Position numbers and translations under genes: made by a program. The notes below the pieces were generated by a model. That model searched no databases. It was not told the DNA's origin and was given only the letters and a program-made list of their open reading frames with translations. A DNA stretch of 64,000 bases, taken from positions 247,384 to 311,383 of the forward strand of contig CAVQJJ010000019.1 of the NCBI GenBank assembly GCA_963712835.1, written 5' to 3'. This DNA is from DATARH01 sp963712835. Its GTDB lineage: Bacteria > Pseudomonadota > Alphaproteobacteria > ATCC43930 > CGMCC-115725. Below are positions 26,377-38,378 of this stretch, piece after piece (positions within the stretch are counted from its first letter, which is position 1; every line of letters begins with the position of its first letter).

Positions 26377-26453
26377 TGGGGCGAGTGATGGGACTTGAAC
26401 CCACGACATCCAGATCCACAATCTGGCGCTCTAACCACCTGAGCTACACCCGC
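26377..26453 (-). tRNA. tRNA-His (anticodon GTG)
   Basis: A complete cloverleaf on the minus strand. The anticodon loop is TTGTGGA with stem CCAGA/TCTGG. The T-loop is GTTCAAGTC. The acceptor GCGGGTG pairs with CACTCGC, and C73 and CCA are encoded. A G at position -1 (26454), typical of tRNA-His, is also present. Confidence 0.95.
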
Positions 26454-26541
26454 CGTCGCGAGGTGAGGTAGCGAATCGCATCGGCAAGGTCAAGGCGAGC
26501 CGGCCTTTTCGCGGCGCGGGGGAGACCCCACTTTTGCGGCA

Positions 26542-28065
26542 ATGGGTTCTTCACCGCAAAGTTGGGCGGCTTACGCGCTCCTGACCCCGCGCCAGATGGG
26601 CGAGGCCGACCGTCTGACCATCGCCGGCGATATTCCCGGCATCGAACTCATGGAAAATGCCGGCAGGGCCGTCGCCGACGCGGTGAGCCGGCGCTATTCG
26701 CGGCGGCCGATCGCGGTGCTGTGCGGCCCCGGCAATAATGGCGGCGATGGGTTTGTCGCGGCGCGCATCCTCGCCGAGCGCGGCTGGCCGGTGCGCCTCG
26801 CGCTGCTCGGCGACCGCGCCGCGCTGAAGCGCGACGCCGTTGCTGCGGCCGCCCGCTGGACGGGGAAGGTCGAACCGCTTGCGCCCGCGGTTCTCGACGG
26901 CGCGGGCATCGTCATCGACGCGCTCTTCGGCGCCGGTCTCGCGCGGCCCATCGAGGGCGTCGCGACGCAAGTCATCGCGGCGCTGAACGAGCGCCGCATC
27001 GCCGTCGTCGCCGTGGATGTCCCGAGCGGCGTCGACGGCGCGAGCGGCGAGATTCGCGGCATCGCGATGCGGGCCGCTCTCACTGTCACTTTTTTCCGCC
27101 GCAAGCCGGGGCATCTGCTGCTGCCGGGGCGGCTGCTCTGCGGCGAGACGGTTCTCGCGCAGATCGGCATCGCACCCGTGGTGCTCGACGCCGTCGCGCC
27201 CGACACCGCGGCCAACCATCCGGCCTGGTGGCTCGGCGATTTTCCGTGGGCGGCGCCGGCCCGCCACAAATACGGCCGTGGTCATGCGCTTGTCGTCGGC
27301 GGCGCGCGGATGACCGGGGCGGCCCGACTGGCGGCGCGCAGCGCGGCGCGGGCCGGCGCCGGCCTTGTCACGGTCGCCGCGCCCGAGCCGGCCTTCCCCA
27401 TCTATGCTGGTTCGCTGACCGGGGTCATCGTCACGCCGGTCGGCGGCATGGGCGATCTCGACGCGCTGCTCGCCGACAAACGGCGCAACGCGGCGCTGAT
27501 CGGCCCGGGCGCCGGCACGACCTTGGAGACTCGCGACAATGCCTTGAAAATCCTCGCCGCCGGCAGATCGGCCGTACTTGACGCCGATGCGCTGACCGTT
27601 TTTGCCGACAAGCCAGCCGATTTGTTCGACGCTATCAAGTCGCCGGCAGTGTTGACCCCGCATGAGGGGGAATTCGCCCGGCTTTTCGATACGTCAAGTT
27701 CCGGCGGCAGCAAGCTCGATCGCGCCCGCCGCGCCGCCGCGACAAGCGGCGCGGTGATCGTGCTCAAGGGCGCGGACACGGTGATCGCGTCGCCCGACGG
27801 GCGGGCCGCGATCAATGAGAACGCGCCGCCGACCCTGGCGACCGCCGGCTCCGGCGACGTGCTGGCGGGCTTGGTGCTCGGCCTTTTGTCTCAGGGCATG
27901 CCGGCTTTCGAAGCGGCTTCGGCGGCGGTTTGGCTGCACGGCGCGGCGGCGCATGCGTTTGGCGCGGGTCTGGTCGCCGAAGACCTCATCGAAACCCTGC
28001 CGGCGGTTCTCGCCGGCTTGCAACAAATGGCGCACAATATGCCGGCAACACGTATGGAACCTTGA
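26542..28065 (+). CDS. nnr: Bifunctional NAD(P)H-hydrate epimerase/dehydratase
   Basis: A 507-residue fusion that repairs hydrated NADH and NADPH. The N-terminal YjeF epimerase domain (about 10-215) shows LMENAGRAVADAV and CGPGNNGGDGFVAARIL. The C-terminal ADP/ATP-dependent dehydratase domain (about 230-500) shows GRGHALVVGG, TPHEGEFARLF and the ribokinase-like AGSGDVLAGLVLGLL. Length and order match the family. The stop (TGA) overlaps the start of the malonyl-CoA decarboxylase gene by one base, so the two are co-transcribed. Confidence 0.96.
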   Translation: MGSSPQSWAAYALLTPRQMGEADRLTIAGDIPGIELMENAGRAVADAVSRRYSRRPIAVLCGPGNNGGDGFVAARILAERGWPVRLALLGDRAALKRDAVAAAARWTGKVEPLAPAVLDGAGIVIDALFGAGLARPIEGVATQVIAALNERRIAVVAVDVPSGVDGASGEIRGIAMRAALTVTFFRRKPGHLLLPGRLLCGETVLAQIGIAPVVLDAVAPDTAANHPAWWLGDFPWAAPARHKYGRGHALVVGGARMTGAARLAARSAARAGAGLVTVAAPEPAFPIYAGSLTGVIVTPVGGMGDLDALLADKRRNAALIGPGAGTTLETRDNALKILAAGRSAVLDADALTVFADKPADLFDAIKSPAVLTPHEGEFARLFDTSSSGGSKLDRARRAAATSGAVIVLKGADTVIASPDGRAAINENAPPTLATAGSGDVLAGLVLGLLSQGMPAFEAASAAVWLHGAAAHAFGAGLVAEDLIETLPAVLAGLQQMAHNMPATRMEP

Positions 28066-29495
28066 TGAGCGACCGCGCCCCAATCGCCTTTTACGACACG
28101 GTCGTCGACCGCACGCTCTCGAAGCTGCGCAATGTGTGGCGCGAGATCGCGAGCTCGACGCGCGGCGTCCTGAGCGGCGCGCCGCGCCCCGACCTGCCCG
28201 AGGACGACGCCCAGCGGCTGCGCCAGCAGATGCAAAGCTGCCTTGACGGCTCGGGTGGCGAGGTATCCGCGCGCGCTCGCGCCGCCGAGCTCGGCCGCAC
28301 CTATCTCGCGCTCAACAGCGCCGGCCGCGAGCGTTTTATGCATGTGATGGCCGAGGAATTCGACATCGACCGCGCCGCGGTCGACCGCGCCTGCGCCAAT
28401 CTGGCCGCGACTAAGACGCCGGCCGAGCGCGCCCCGGCCGAGCGCGCGCTGCGCACGGCGCTGACGGCGCCGCGCGTTCGCTTGCTGCGTCAGTTCAACG
28501 CGCTGCCCGAAGGGGTCAAGTTTCTCGTCGATCGCCGCGAGGAGTTGCTTGCGCTCGCCGACGGCGACGCGGCGATGCGCGGCCTTTCCGACGATCTGCG
28601 CGATCTGCTCGCCGACTGGTTCGATATCGGCTTTCTCGAGCTGAAGCGGATCGGCTGGGATTCGCCGGCGGCGTTGCTCGAAAAGCTCATCGCCTACGAG
28701 GCCGTCCACGAAATCCAGGGTTGGAACGACCTCAAGAACCGCCTCGAAGCGGACCGCCGCTGCTTTGCGTTCTTTCACCCGCGCATGCCCGACGAGCCGC
28801 TGATCTTTGTCGAGGTCGCGCTGGTCAACGGCATGGCCGGCAATGTCCACACGCTGCTGGACGAGAGCGCGCCGTTGGGCGACGCCAACGCCGCCGACGC
28901 CGCGATCTTCTACTCGATCTCAAATTGCCACCGCGGTCTTGCCGGCATCAGCTTCGGCGATTTCCTCATCAAGCGCGTCGTCGAGCTGCTCACCGCCGAA
29001 CTGCCGCGTCTCAAGATTTTCGCGACCCTGTCGCCGGTGCCGGGCTTCCGCGCCTGGCTCGACAAGCAGCGCCAGCGTCCCGATCTGCTGCAGCCGATCG
29101 AGGCGAAAGCGCTGGCGCTCGCGACCGGTAACGGTTCGGCCGGCCCGGATTTGGTGGCGCTGCTCGACCGTCCGGGCTGGCACGCCGACCCCGTGGTTTC
29201 GGGCGTGCTGCGCGAGCCGCTGCTGCGGCTCTGTGCGCAATACCTTGTCCACGAGAAGGGCCGCGGCAATCGCGCCGCCGACCCGGTCGCGCATTTCCAT
29301 CTGACAAACGGGGCGCGCGTCGAGCGCATCAACTGGCTCGGCGATACGTCCGAGAAGGGGCTGCAGCAATCGGCCGGGATAATGGTCAACTACCTCTATC
29401 GGCTGGACCACATCGAAGCGAACCACGAGGCCTATCGCGGCGAGGGCAAGGTCGCGGCGTCGGCCGCCGTGCGCCATTCGCTGCGTAACCGTTGA
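28065..29495 (+). CDS. Malonyl-CoA decarboxylase
   Basis: A 476-residue enzyme that converts malonyl-CoA to acetyl-CoA and CO2. It has an N-terminal helical domain (about 1-180) and a C-terminal GNAT-like catalytic domain. Family stretches include EAVHEIQGWNDLKNRL, RCFAFFHPRMPDEPLIFVEVA, FYSISNCHRGLAGISFGDFLIK, DPVAHFHLTNGAR and GIMVNYLYRLDHIEANHEAY. It removes malonyl-CoA formed by side reactions or by malonate catabolism; no mal/mat transport genes are adjacent. Confidence 0.95.
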   Translation: MSDRAPIAFYDTVVDRTLSKLRNVWREIASSTRGVLSGAPRPDLPEDDAQRLRQQMQSCLDGSGGEVSARARAAELGRTYLALNSAGRERFMHVMAEEFDIDRAAVDRACANLAATKTPAERAPAERALRTALTAPRVRLLRQFNALPEGVKFLVDRREELLALADGDAAMRGLSDDLRDLLADWFDIGFLELKRIGWDSPAALLEKLIAYEAVHEIQGWNDLKNRLEADRRCFAFFHPRMPDEPLIFVEVALVNGMAGNVHTLLDESAPLGDANAADAAIFYSISNCHRGLAGISFGDFLIKRVVELLTAELPRLKIFATLSPVPGFRAWLDKQRQRPDLLQPIEAKALALATGNGSAGPDLVALLDRPGWHADPVVSGVLREPLLRLCAQYLVHEKGRGNRAADPVAHFHLTNGARVERINWLGDTSEKGLQQSAGIMVNYLYRLDHIEANHEAYRGEGKVAASAAVRHSLRNR

Positions 29496-29588
29496 GACCA
29501 GTGGCGCTTCGTTCCGCCCTCTTATGTTAGCCTGAGCGACTGTGTTAGAACGCGCCGCGGCCGGTGCGGCGCCTCGTGGCGTCAAGCA

Positions 29589-29673
29589 GCGGGCGTGGCG
29601 GAATTGGTAGACGCACTGGATTTAGGTTCCAGCGATGAAAATCGTGGGGGTTCAAATCCCTCCGCCCGCACCA
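29589..29673 (+). tRNA. tRNA-Leu (anticodon TAG)
   Basis: 85 nt including CCA. The acceptor GCGGGCG pairs with CGCCCGC. The anticodon arm is CTGGA-TTTAGGT-TCCAG. The long class II variable arm precedes the GGTTCAAAT T-loop, as expected for leucine. Confidence 0.96.
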
Positions 29674-29723
29674 GCGCCGCATTCTAGCCGAGCCTTTCCC
29701 CCGAAAAGCACGAGTGTCATGCA

Positions 29724-31217
29724 ATGCAAGTGACCGAGACCAACGCTGACGGACTGAAGCACGAGTTCAAGATCGTCATTCCGGCCGGCGACCTCGAAAA
29801 CCAGGTCAACGATCGCCTCACGCAACTCGGGCGTTCGATTCGCCTGCCGGGCTTCCGCCCCGGCAAGGTGCCGCAGAACCTGCTGCGCCAGCGCTACGGC
29901 AAGGCGATCCGCGGCGAGGTGCTGGAGCACACCGTTCAGGAAAGCTCGGCCGAGGCGATGCGCGAGCAGAACCTGCGTCCGGCGCTGCCGCCCAAGGTTG
30001 AGATCGTTTCCGCCGACGAAGGCACCGATTTCGAATACACGATGTCGGTCGAAGTGCTTCCCGAGCTGCCCGCTCCCGATTTCAACGCGTTGGGGCTGGA
30101 GCGGCTGTCGATCGAGGTTCCCGACGACGATGTCGACAAGGCGGTCGAGCGCATCGCCGAGCAGTACCGCAAGGCCGAGCCCGTCAAGCGTGCGGCGAAA
30201 AAGGGCGATGTCGTGGTCATCGATTTCGTCGGCAAGATCGGCGATGTCGAGTTCCCCGGCGGCAAGGGCGAAAACGTCTCTCTGGAGCTGGGTTCGGGTC
30301 AATTCGTGCCGGGTTATGAGGATCAGCTCGTCGGCGCCAAGGGCGACCAGGACCGCACCGTCAAGGTCACCTTCCCCGAGAATTACGGCGGACCCGAGCT
30401 CGCCGGCAAGGAGGCGGTCTTCGAGGTCAAGGTCAAGGAGGTGCGCGAGAAGCAGCCGGCAAAGATCGACGATGCGCTCGCCGCCGAAGTCGGCCTCGAA
30501 AATCTCGCCGAGCTGAAGCAGGAGGTGAAGGAGCGCATCGCCCGCGACTACAGCATGGTGACCCGCCAGCGCCTCAAGCGGCAGCTGCTCGACAAGCTGG
30601 CCGAGGCCTATTCCTTCCCGGTGCCGCCGGGCATGGTCGAGATCGAGTTCGGCAACATCTGGCAGCAGCACGAAGCCGAGAAGGCCTACGCCGCGGCGGG
30701 CCAGGCGCCCGAGGACGTACCCGGCGACGTATCGGCTGACGGGCCGGCCGAAGCCCCCGCCGAGCCTGCGGCGGCGACGGAGGATGACGAAAAACTCAAG
30801 GGCGAATACCAGGCCCTCGCCGAACGGCGGGTGCGTTTGGGTTTGCTGCTTGCCGATGTCGGTCGCAATGCCAATATTACGGTCACTCAGGAGGAGCTCA
30901 ACCAGGCCCTGATCCGGGAAGCCCAGCGCTTTCCGGGCGCGGAGCGGCGAGTGCTCGACTACTATCGCAACAACCCCGATGCTACCGGCAACCTTAGGGC
31001 GCCGATCTTCGAGGAAAAGGTGGTCGATTACATCGTCGAGTTGGCGAAGCCCGCCGAACGCAAGGTCAGCCCGCAGGAGCTCCTCGCGATGACCGAGGCC
31101 GATGAGGCCGCCGATGCTGCCGAGCCGGAAGCGAAAAAGCCGGCCGAGAAGAAACCGCGGAGACAAACCGGCGCGCGCCGCGCCAAGGCGCAAGCCGCCA
31201 CAGGAGAAAGTGAATGA
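29724..31217 (+). CDS. tig: Trigger factor
   Basis: A 497-residue ribosome-bound chaperone and peptidyl-prolyl isomerase. The ribosome-binding signature is GFRPGKVP near residue 47. The FKBP-like domain is at about 155-245 (GDVVVIDFVGKIGDVEFPGG). The rest is the helical chaperone domain. It is longer than usual: an acidic Ala/Pro insert at about 330-355 (GDVSADGPAEAPAEPAAATE) and a Lys/Arg/Ala-rich tail after about 460. The stop shares ATGA with clpP, so the two are coupled. Confidence 0.97.
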   Translation: MQVTETNADGLKHEFKIVIPAGDLENQVNDRLTQLGRSIRLPGFRPGKVPQNLLRQRYGKAIRGEVLEHTVQESSAEAMREQNLRPALPPKVEIVSADEGTDFEYTMSVEVLPELPAPDFNALGLERLSIEVPDDDVDKAVERIAEQYRKAEPVKRAAKKGDVVVIDFVGKIGDVEFPGGKGENVSLELGSGQFVPGYEDQLVGAKGDQDRTVKVTFPENYGGPELAGKEAVFEVKVKEVREKQPAKIDDALAAEVGLENLAELKQEVKERIARDYSMVTRQRLKRQLLDKLAEAYSFPVPPGMVEIEFGNIWQQHEAEKAYAAAGQAPEDVPGDVSADGPAEAPAEPAAATEDDEKLKGEYQALAERRVRLGLLLADVGRNANITVTQEELNQALIREAQRFPGAERRVLDYYRNNPDATGNLRAPIFEEKVVDYIVELAKPAERKVSPQELLAMTEADEAADAAEPEAKKPAEKKPRRQTGARRAKAQAATGESE

Positions 31218-31852
31218 GCGATCCTCGCGAAGTTTACATGAACAACCTGGTGCCGATGGTCGTCGAGCAGACCAACCGGGGCGAGCGCGCCTACGACATC
31301 TATTCGCGGTTGTTGAAGGAGCGGATCATCTTCCTCGTCGGGCCGGTGCACGACGCGGTCTCCAGCCTGATCTGCGCGCAGCTCCTTTTCCTCGAAGCCG
31401 AGAACCCGACCAAGGACATCGCCCTCTACATCAACTCGCCGGGCGGCGTCGTGACCTCGGGTCTCGCGATCTACGACACAATGCAGTACATCCGCTCGCC
31501 GGTCTCGACCGTGTGCATCGGCCAGGCGGCGTCGATGGGCTCGCTGCTGCTCTGCGCCGGCGCCGAAGGCAAGCGCTTCGCGCTGCCCAACGCCAACATC
31601 ATGATCCATCAACCTTCGGGCGGTTTTCAGGGCCAGGCGAGCGACATCGAGATTCAGGCGCGCGAAATCCTGCGCTTGCGTGCACGGCTCAACGAAATCT
31701 ACGTTAAACACACTGGACAGACGCTCGATTCGGTGTCGAACGCGGTCGAGCGCGATCGTTTCATGACGCCGCTCGAGGCCAAGGAGTTCGGATTGATCGA
31801 CGAGATGGTCGAGACGCGGCCCGGCGCGATGGACGAAAAGGCGCGGGCATGA
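31214..31852 (+). CDS. clpP: ATP-dependent Clp protease proteolytic subunit
   Basis: A 212-residue serine peptidase forming the tetradecameric chamber of ClpXP/ClpAP. The triad is Ser107 (QAASMGSLL), His132 (MIHQPSGG) and Asp181 (ERDRFMTP). The start overlaps tig by 4 nt (ATGA) and clpX lies downstream, the usual alphaproteobacterial order. ClpXP is the main regulated protease controlling cell-cycle proteins in this class. Confidence 0.98.
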   Translation: MSDPREVYMNNLVPMVVEQTNRGERAYDIYSRLLKERIIFLVGPVHDAVSSLICAQLLFLEAENPTKDIALYINSPGGVVTSGLAIYDTMQYIRSPVSTVCIGQAASMGSLLLCAGAEGKRFALPNANIMIHQPSGGFQGQASDIEIQAREILRLRARLNEIYVKHTGQTLDSVSNAVERDRFMTPLEAKEFGLIDEMVETRPGAMDEKARA

Positions 31853-32024
31853 CGCCCGCACCTGAGTCGCTTCGTCGCGGTCTGAAGGGATTTAACTAGT
31901 TGTTGATCCATCGGGAGCACATATACTTTATGAGCCGGGGAAGGGTGCCGATGGACGCCCGGTCCCCGCGCCGGTTCGGCGGCTCACGCCGCCCTGCCCG
32001 CGCATTAGAAGCGACGGAGCGGCG

Positions 32025-33290
32025 ATGACCAAGTCCAGCGGCGGCGATTCAAAAAACACGCTGTACTGCTCATTTTGCGGCAAAAGCCAGCATGAGGTCC
32101 GAAAGCTCATCGCCGGCCCGACCGTCTTCATCTGCGACGAGTGCGTCGAGCTTTGCATGGACATCATCCGTGAGGAGCACAAGACGACCCTCGTCAAGTC
32201 GCGCGACGGAGTGCCCGGCCCGCGCGACATCTGCCGGGTGCTCGACGATTATGTGATCGGCCAAAGCCACGCCAAACGCGTGCTGTCGGTTGCCGTGCAC
32301 AACCACTACAAGCGGCTCGCGCATGGCGCAAAGAACAACGATGTCGAGCTGGCGAAGTCAAATATCCTTCTGGTGGGCCCCACCGGCTCGGGAAAGACGC
32401 TGCTGGCGCAAACCTTGGCGCGCATCATCGACGTGCCGTTCACGATGGCGGACGCGACGACGCTCACCGAGGCCGGCTATGTAGGCGAGGACGTCGAGAA
32501 CATCATTCTGAAGCTGCTCCAGGCCGCCGATTACAACGTCGAGCGGGCGCAGCGCGGCATCGTCTATATCGACGAGGTCGACAAGATTTCGCGCAAGTCC
32601 GACAACCCGTCGATCACCCGCGACGTGTCGGGCGAAGGCGTGCAGCAGGCCCTCTTGAAGATCATGGAGGGCACGATCGCCTCGGTGCCGCCGCAGGGCG
32701 GCCGCAAGCATCCGCAGCAGGAATTCCTGCAGGTCGATACGACCAACATCCTGTTCGTCTGCGGCGGCGCCTTCGCCGGCCTCGAAAGGATCATCGCGCA
32801 GCGCGGGCAGGGCACCTCGATCGGCTTCGGCGCCGAGGTGCGCGGTCCCGACGAGCGCAAGACCGGGGAAATTCTGCGCAACCTTGAGCCGGAAGACCTG
32901 CTCAAGTTCGGTCTGATCCCGGAGTTCGTCGGCCGGCTGCCGGTTGTCGCGACGCTCGACGACCTCGACGAGGACGCGCTGGTCGACATCCTGACCAAGC
33001 CCAAGAACGCGCTCGTCAAGCAGTATCAACGGCTGTTCGAAATGGAGGATGTCCGCCTCGAACTGACCGAGGATTCGCTGCGCGGCATCGCCCTGAAGGC
33101 GATCGCGCGCAAGACCGGGGCTCGTGGCCTGCGCTCGATCATGGAAGCGATCCTGCTCGATTCGATGTTCGAGCTGCCGAGCCTCGCCGGCGTCAGCGAA
33201 ATCGTGATCAACCGCGAGGTCGTCGACGGCCGCACCAAGCCGCTGCACATTTATTCCGACCGCCGCGGCGAGAGCGGCACGGCCGACTGA
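32025..33290 (+). CDS. clpX: ATP-dependent Clp protease ATPase subunit ClpX
   Basis: A 421-residue AAA+ unfoldase that selects and feeds substrates to ClpP. The N-terminal zinc domain uses Cys15, Cys18, Cys37 and Cys40. Walker A is GPTGSGKTLLAQTLA and Walker B is IVYIDEVDKI. The pore loop GYVGEDVE and the ClpP-binding loop region (IGFGAEVRG) are in place. It is separated from clpP by a 172-nt gap, so a secondary promoter is possible. Confidence 0.98.
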   Translation: MTKSSGGDSKNTLYCSFCGKSQHEVRKLIAGPTVFICDECVELCMDIIREEHKTTLVKSRDGVPGPRDICRVLDDYVIGQSHAKRVLSVAVHNHYKRLAHGAKNNDVELAKSNILLVGPTGSGKTLLAQTLARIIDVPFTMADATTLTEAGYVGEDVENIILKLLQAADYNVERAQRGIVYIDEVDKISRKSDNPSITRDVSGEGVQQALLKIMEGTIASVPPQGGRKHPQQEFLQVDTTNILFVCGGAFAGLERIIAQRGQGTSIGFGAEVRGPDERKTGEILRNLEPEDLLKFGLIPEFVGRLPVVATLDDLDEDALVDILTKPKNALVKQYQRLFEMEDVRLELTEDSLRGIALKAIARKTGARGLRSIMEAILLDSMFELPSLAGVSEIVINREVVDGRTKPLHIYSDRRGESGTAD

Positions 33291-33424
33291 CCGCTATCCC
33301 ATTGTCAGGAAGATGCCGCACGCTGCGGCACCGCTTGACGGCGGCCGCTTGAACGCCAAACTAAGCATAGCCTAGGGTATTGCCGGCTACCCCCTGGCGG
33401 CCGGTGTCCGACGAAAGAGAAGTC

Positions 33425-35839
<2,415 letters not shown>

Positions 35840-36022
35840 TTCCTATTACGGCCGTGGTCGTTAGCCGACCAACTTCAAGTGCGGCGGCGACAACGGCCGG
35901 TAAGAGCCAAAAAAACCTTGGTTTCCCTATGCGCGCCAACGTTGACCGGTCGTCGCGGGGCCTCTACACTCCGGTTCGCTTTCCGACGAATTTTCTTCCG
36001 AACTTAGGGTAGGGGGCGACAC

Positions 36023-36296
36023 GTGAACAGAAACGAACTCGTCGATGCCGTTGCGGGTAAGGCCGATCTGTCAAAAACGGCCGCAAGCAAGGCTGTCGAG
36101 GCGGTGTTCGAACTCGATCACCGGGGCTTTGAAGGGAGGCGGCGAGGTGCGCCTCGTGGGGTTCGGCACCTTCTCGGTCGCGCGCCGTGCGGCCTCGGAA
36201 GGACGCAACCCGCGCACGGGGGAAAAGATCAAGATCGCCGCGTCTAAGCAGGCGAAGTTCAAACCAGGCCGGCGGTTGCGCAACTCGTTGAACTAG
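36023..36296 (+). pseudogene. hupB: HU DNA-binding protein with +1 frameshift
   Basis: HU normally follows lon. The first frame reads MNRNELVDAVAGKADLSKTA to KAVEAVFE. The rest, SITGALKGGGEVRLVGFGTF ... RNPRTGEKIKIAASKQAKFK ... RRLRNSLN, is in the next frame. Removing one base of the AA at 36111-36112 restores a normal 90-residue HU. As the sequence stands, the product would lose the DNA-binding arm (RNPRTGEKI). Everything else looks intact, so a recent mutation or a sequencing error are the main options. Confidence 0.8.
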
Positions 36297-36376
36297 TTTC
36301 GCCAAGCAAGGCGGAGGCGCGGTTCGGCGACGAGGGTGATGCGGTCGTGGTCGCGTCACCAAAGAGCCATCGGCGC

Positions 36377-36452
36377 GGGCGATTAGCTCAGTTGGCAGAG
36401 CATCTCGTTTACACCGAGGGGGTCGGGGGTTCAAATCCCTCATCGCCCACCA
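36377..36452 (+). tRNA. tRNA-Val (anticodon TAC)
   Basis: 76 nt with encoded CCA. The acceptor GGGCGAT pairs with ATCGCCC. The anticodon loop is TTTACAC between TCTCG and CGAGG. The T-loop is GGTTCAAAT. Confidence 0.96.
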
Positions 36453-36636
36453 CGGGTGGCTAGAGGGTGGACGACGCAAATTCCAATAACCATCTCTTAA
36501 GCAAACAGAGGTGGCGCTCAGCGCTGTGCGCCAAATTTGTCGGCCTGAACTGTGGCTCGTTCGCTTGACACCCCAGGGGGGCAAGGGTACGAGTGGTCGC
36601 CCCGCCGAGAATAGGAATAGAATGGCGACCGTACGC

Positions 36637-36713
<77 letters not shown>

Positions 36714-36829
36714 CCGGTCGCGATCTGCAAGGCGACGTTGCCAATCTTGGGGAAGACGGGGCGGCGGGGTTGGCGCCGATGCGGCGCCACCGGCCGCGTG
36801 TCGTTTAGTCTGGGGGTCGAGGGTCCGCA

Positions 36830-37195
36830 ATGGGCAGCCTGTTGGCCGAATATTTCCCGATCCTGGTATTTCTCGTCATTGCGGGCGGTATCGGCGTCGC
36901 GATGATTACCGCATCGTTCGTGCTCGCTCGCCAGCGGCCCGATTCTGAGAAATTGTCACCTTACGAATGCGGTTTCGACCCCTTCGAGGATGCCCGCGTC
37001 CGCTTTGACGTCCGCTACTACCTGGTGGCGATCCTCTTCATCATCTTCGATCTTGAGGTCGCCTTCCTGTTCCCGTGGGCGGTGTCGCTCGGCGACATCG
37101 GGCTCTTCGGCTTCTGGTCGATGATCGTGTTCCTCGCCGTGCTGACGGTCGGGTTTGCCTATGAATGGCGGAAGGGGGCGCTCGAATGGGAGTGA
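36830..37195 (+). CDS. nuoA: NADH-quinone oxidoreductase subunit A
   Basis: A 121-residue membrane subunit (ND3 homologue) with three helices. The conserved loop is SEKLSPYECGFDPFEDARVRFDVRYYLVAILFI-type, including the Cys of YECGF that marks active/deactive state loops in this family. It is the first gene of the complete complex I operon and overlaps nuoB by 10 nt. Confidence 0.97.
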   Translation: MGSLLAEYFPILVFLVIAGGIGVAMITASFVLARQRPDSEKLSPYECGFDPFEDARVRFDVRYYLVAILFIIFDLEVAFLFPWAVSLGDIGLFGFWSMIVFLAVLTVGFAYEWRKGALEWE

Positions 37196-37737
37196 TGAAC
37201 CCCAACAGCCTTCCAGGCACGACTGTCCCCCCCGGCCCCGAGCAGGACGCGCTGCTGCGCGCCGCCACCGAAGAATTGCAGGATCGCGGCTTTATCGTCT
37301 CGACGCTCGATTCCCTGGTGAACTGGGCGCGCAGCGGCTCGCTGTGGCCGATGACCTTCGGTCTCGCGTGCTGTGCCGTCGAGATGATGCACACCGGCGC
37401 CAGCCGCTACGACCTCGACCGGTTCGGCGTGGTGTTCCGGCCGAGCCCGCGCCAGTCCGACGTGATGATCGTCGCCGGCACGCTGTGTAACAAGATGGCC
37501 CCGGCGCTGCGCAAGGTCTACGACCAGATGGCCGAGCCGCGCTGGGTGATCTCGATGGGCTCGTGCGCCAATGGCGGCGGCTATTATCATTATTCCTATT
37601 CGGTGGTGCGCGGCTGCGACCGCATCGTCCCGGTCGATGTCTATGTGCCGGGCTGTCCGCCGACCGCCGAGGCGCTGCTCTACGGCGTGCTGCTGCTGCA
37701 GAAAAAAATTAGACGCAGCCGCAACTTCGATCGCTGA
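37186..37737 (+). CDS. nuoB: NADH-quinone oxidoreductase subunit B
   Basis: A 183-residue peripheral-arm subunit (PSST homologue) binding cluster N2, the last Fe-S cluster before quinone. The ligands are Cys62, Cys63 (LACCAVEMM), Cys127 (GSCANGG) and Cys157 (PGCPPTAEAL). A GGGGG run 8 nt before the ATG at 37186 supports this start; an alternative ATG overlaps the nuoA stop at 37195. Confidence 0.97.
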   Translation: MGVMNPNSLPGTTVPPGPEQDALLRAATEELQDRGFIVSTLDSLVNWARSGSLWPMTFGLACCAVEMMHTGASRYDLDRFGVVFRPSPRQSDVMIVAGTLCNKMAPALRKVYDQMAEPRWVISMGSCANGGGYYHYSYSVVRGCDRIVPVDVYVPGCPPTAEALLYGVLLLQKKIRRSRNFDR

Positions 37738-37745
37738 GCCCGGCG

Positions 37746-38378
37746 ATGGACGAAAAGCTCACCGCTCTTGCCGAACATCTTGCCGCTGCGCTTCCGGGCG
37801 TGGTTCAGGATTATGAAATTCGTCATGACCAGCTCGCCGTCCGCGTGCCGCGCGGGGGGCTGCTCGATACGCTGAGCTTTCTGCGCGACGATCCGCGCTG
37901 TCGCTTCACGGTGCTCTGCGACATTTGCGGCGTCGACTACCCCGACCGGCCCGAGCGTTTCGAGGTCGTCTATAATCTTCTGAGCATGAGCCAGAACCTG
38001 CGCATTCGCCTCAAGGTCGAGACCGACGAGGAGAACCCGGTGCCGTCCGCGACCGGGCTGTTCAGCGTTGCCGGCTGGTGGGAGCGCGAGGCCTGGGACC
38101 TCTTCGGCATCTATTTCAGCGACCACCCGGATTTGCGCCGTATCCTCACCGATTACGGCTTTGACGGCCATCCGCTGCGCAAGGATTTCCCGCTCACCGG
38201 CTATGTCGAGCTGCGCTACGACGAGGACCAGAAGCGCGTGGTCTACGAGCCGGTGAAATTGAAGCAGGAATTCCGCAGCTTCGACTTCCTCTCGCCCTGG
38301 GAAGGCATGGACCGCATCCTTCCCGGCGACGAGAAGGCGAGCGCCGACGATGCGGAACAGGGTTCGAAGGCGCCATGA
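37746..38378 (+). CDS. nuoC: NADH-quinone oxidoreductase subunit C
   Basis: A 210-residue 30-kDa subunit of the connecting module. The family signature is WWEREAWDLFGIYFSDHPDLRRILTDYGF, followed by GHPLRKDFPLTGYVE. It is encoded separately from NuoD, unlike the fused enterobacterial form. The stop shares ATGA with nuoD. Confidence 0.97.
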   Translation: MDEKLTALAEHLAAALPGVVQDYEIRHDQLAVRVPRGGLLDTLSFLRDDPRCRFTVLCDICGVDYPDRPERFEVVYNLLSMSQNLRIRLKVETDEENPVPSATGLFSVAGWWEREAWDLFGIYFSDHPDLRRILTDYGFDGHPLRKDFPLTGYVELRYDEDQKRVVYEPVKLKQEFRSFDFLSPWEGMDRILPGDEKASADDAEQGSKAP

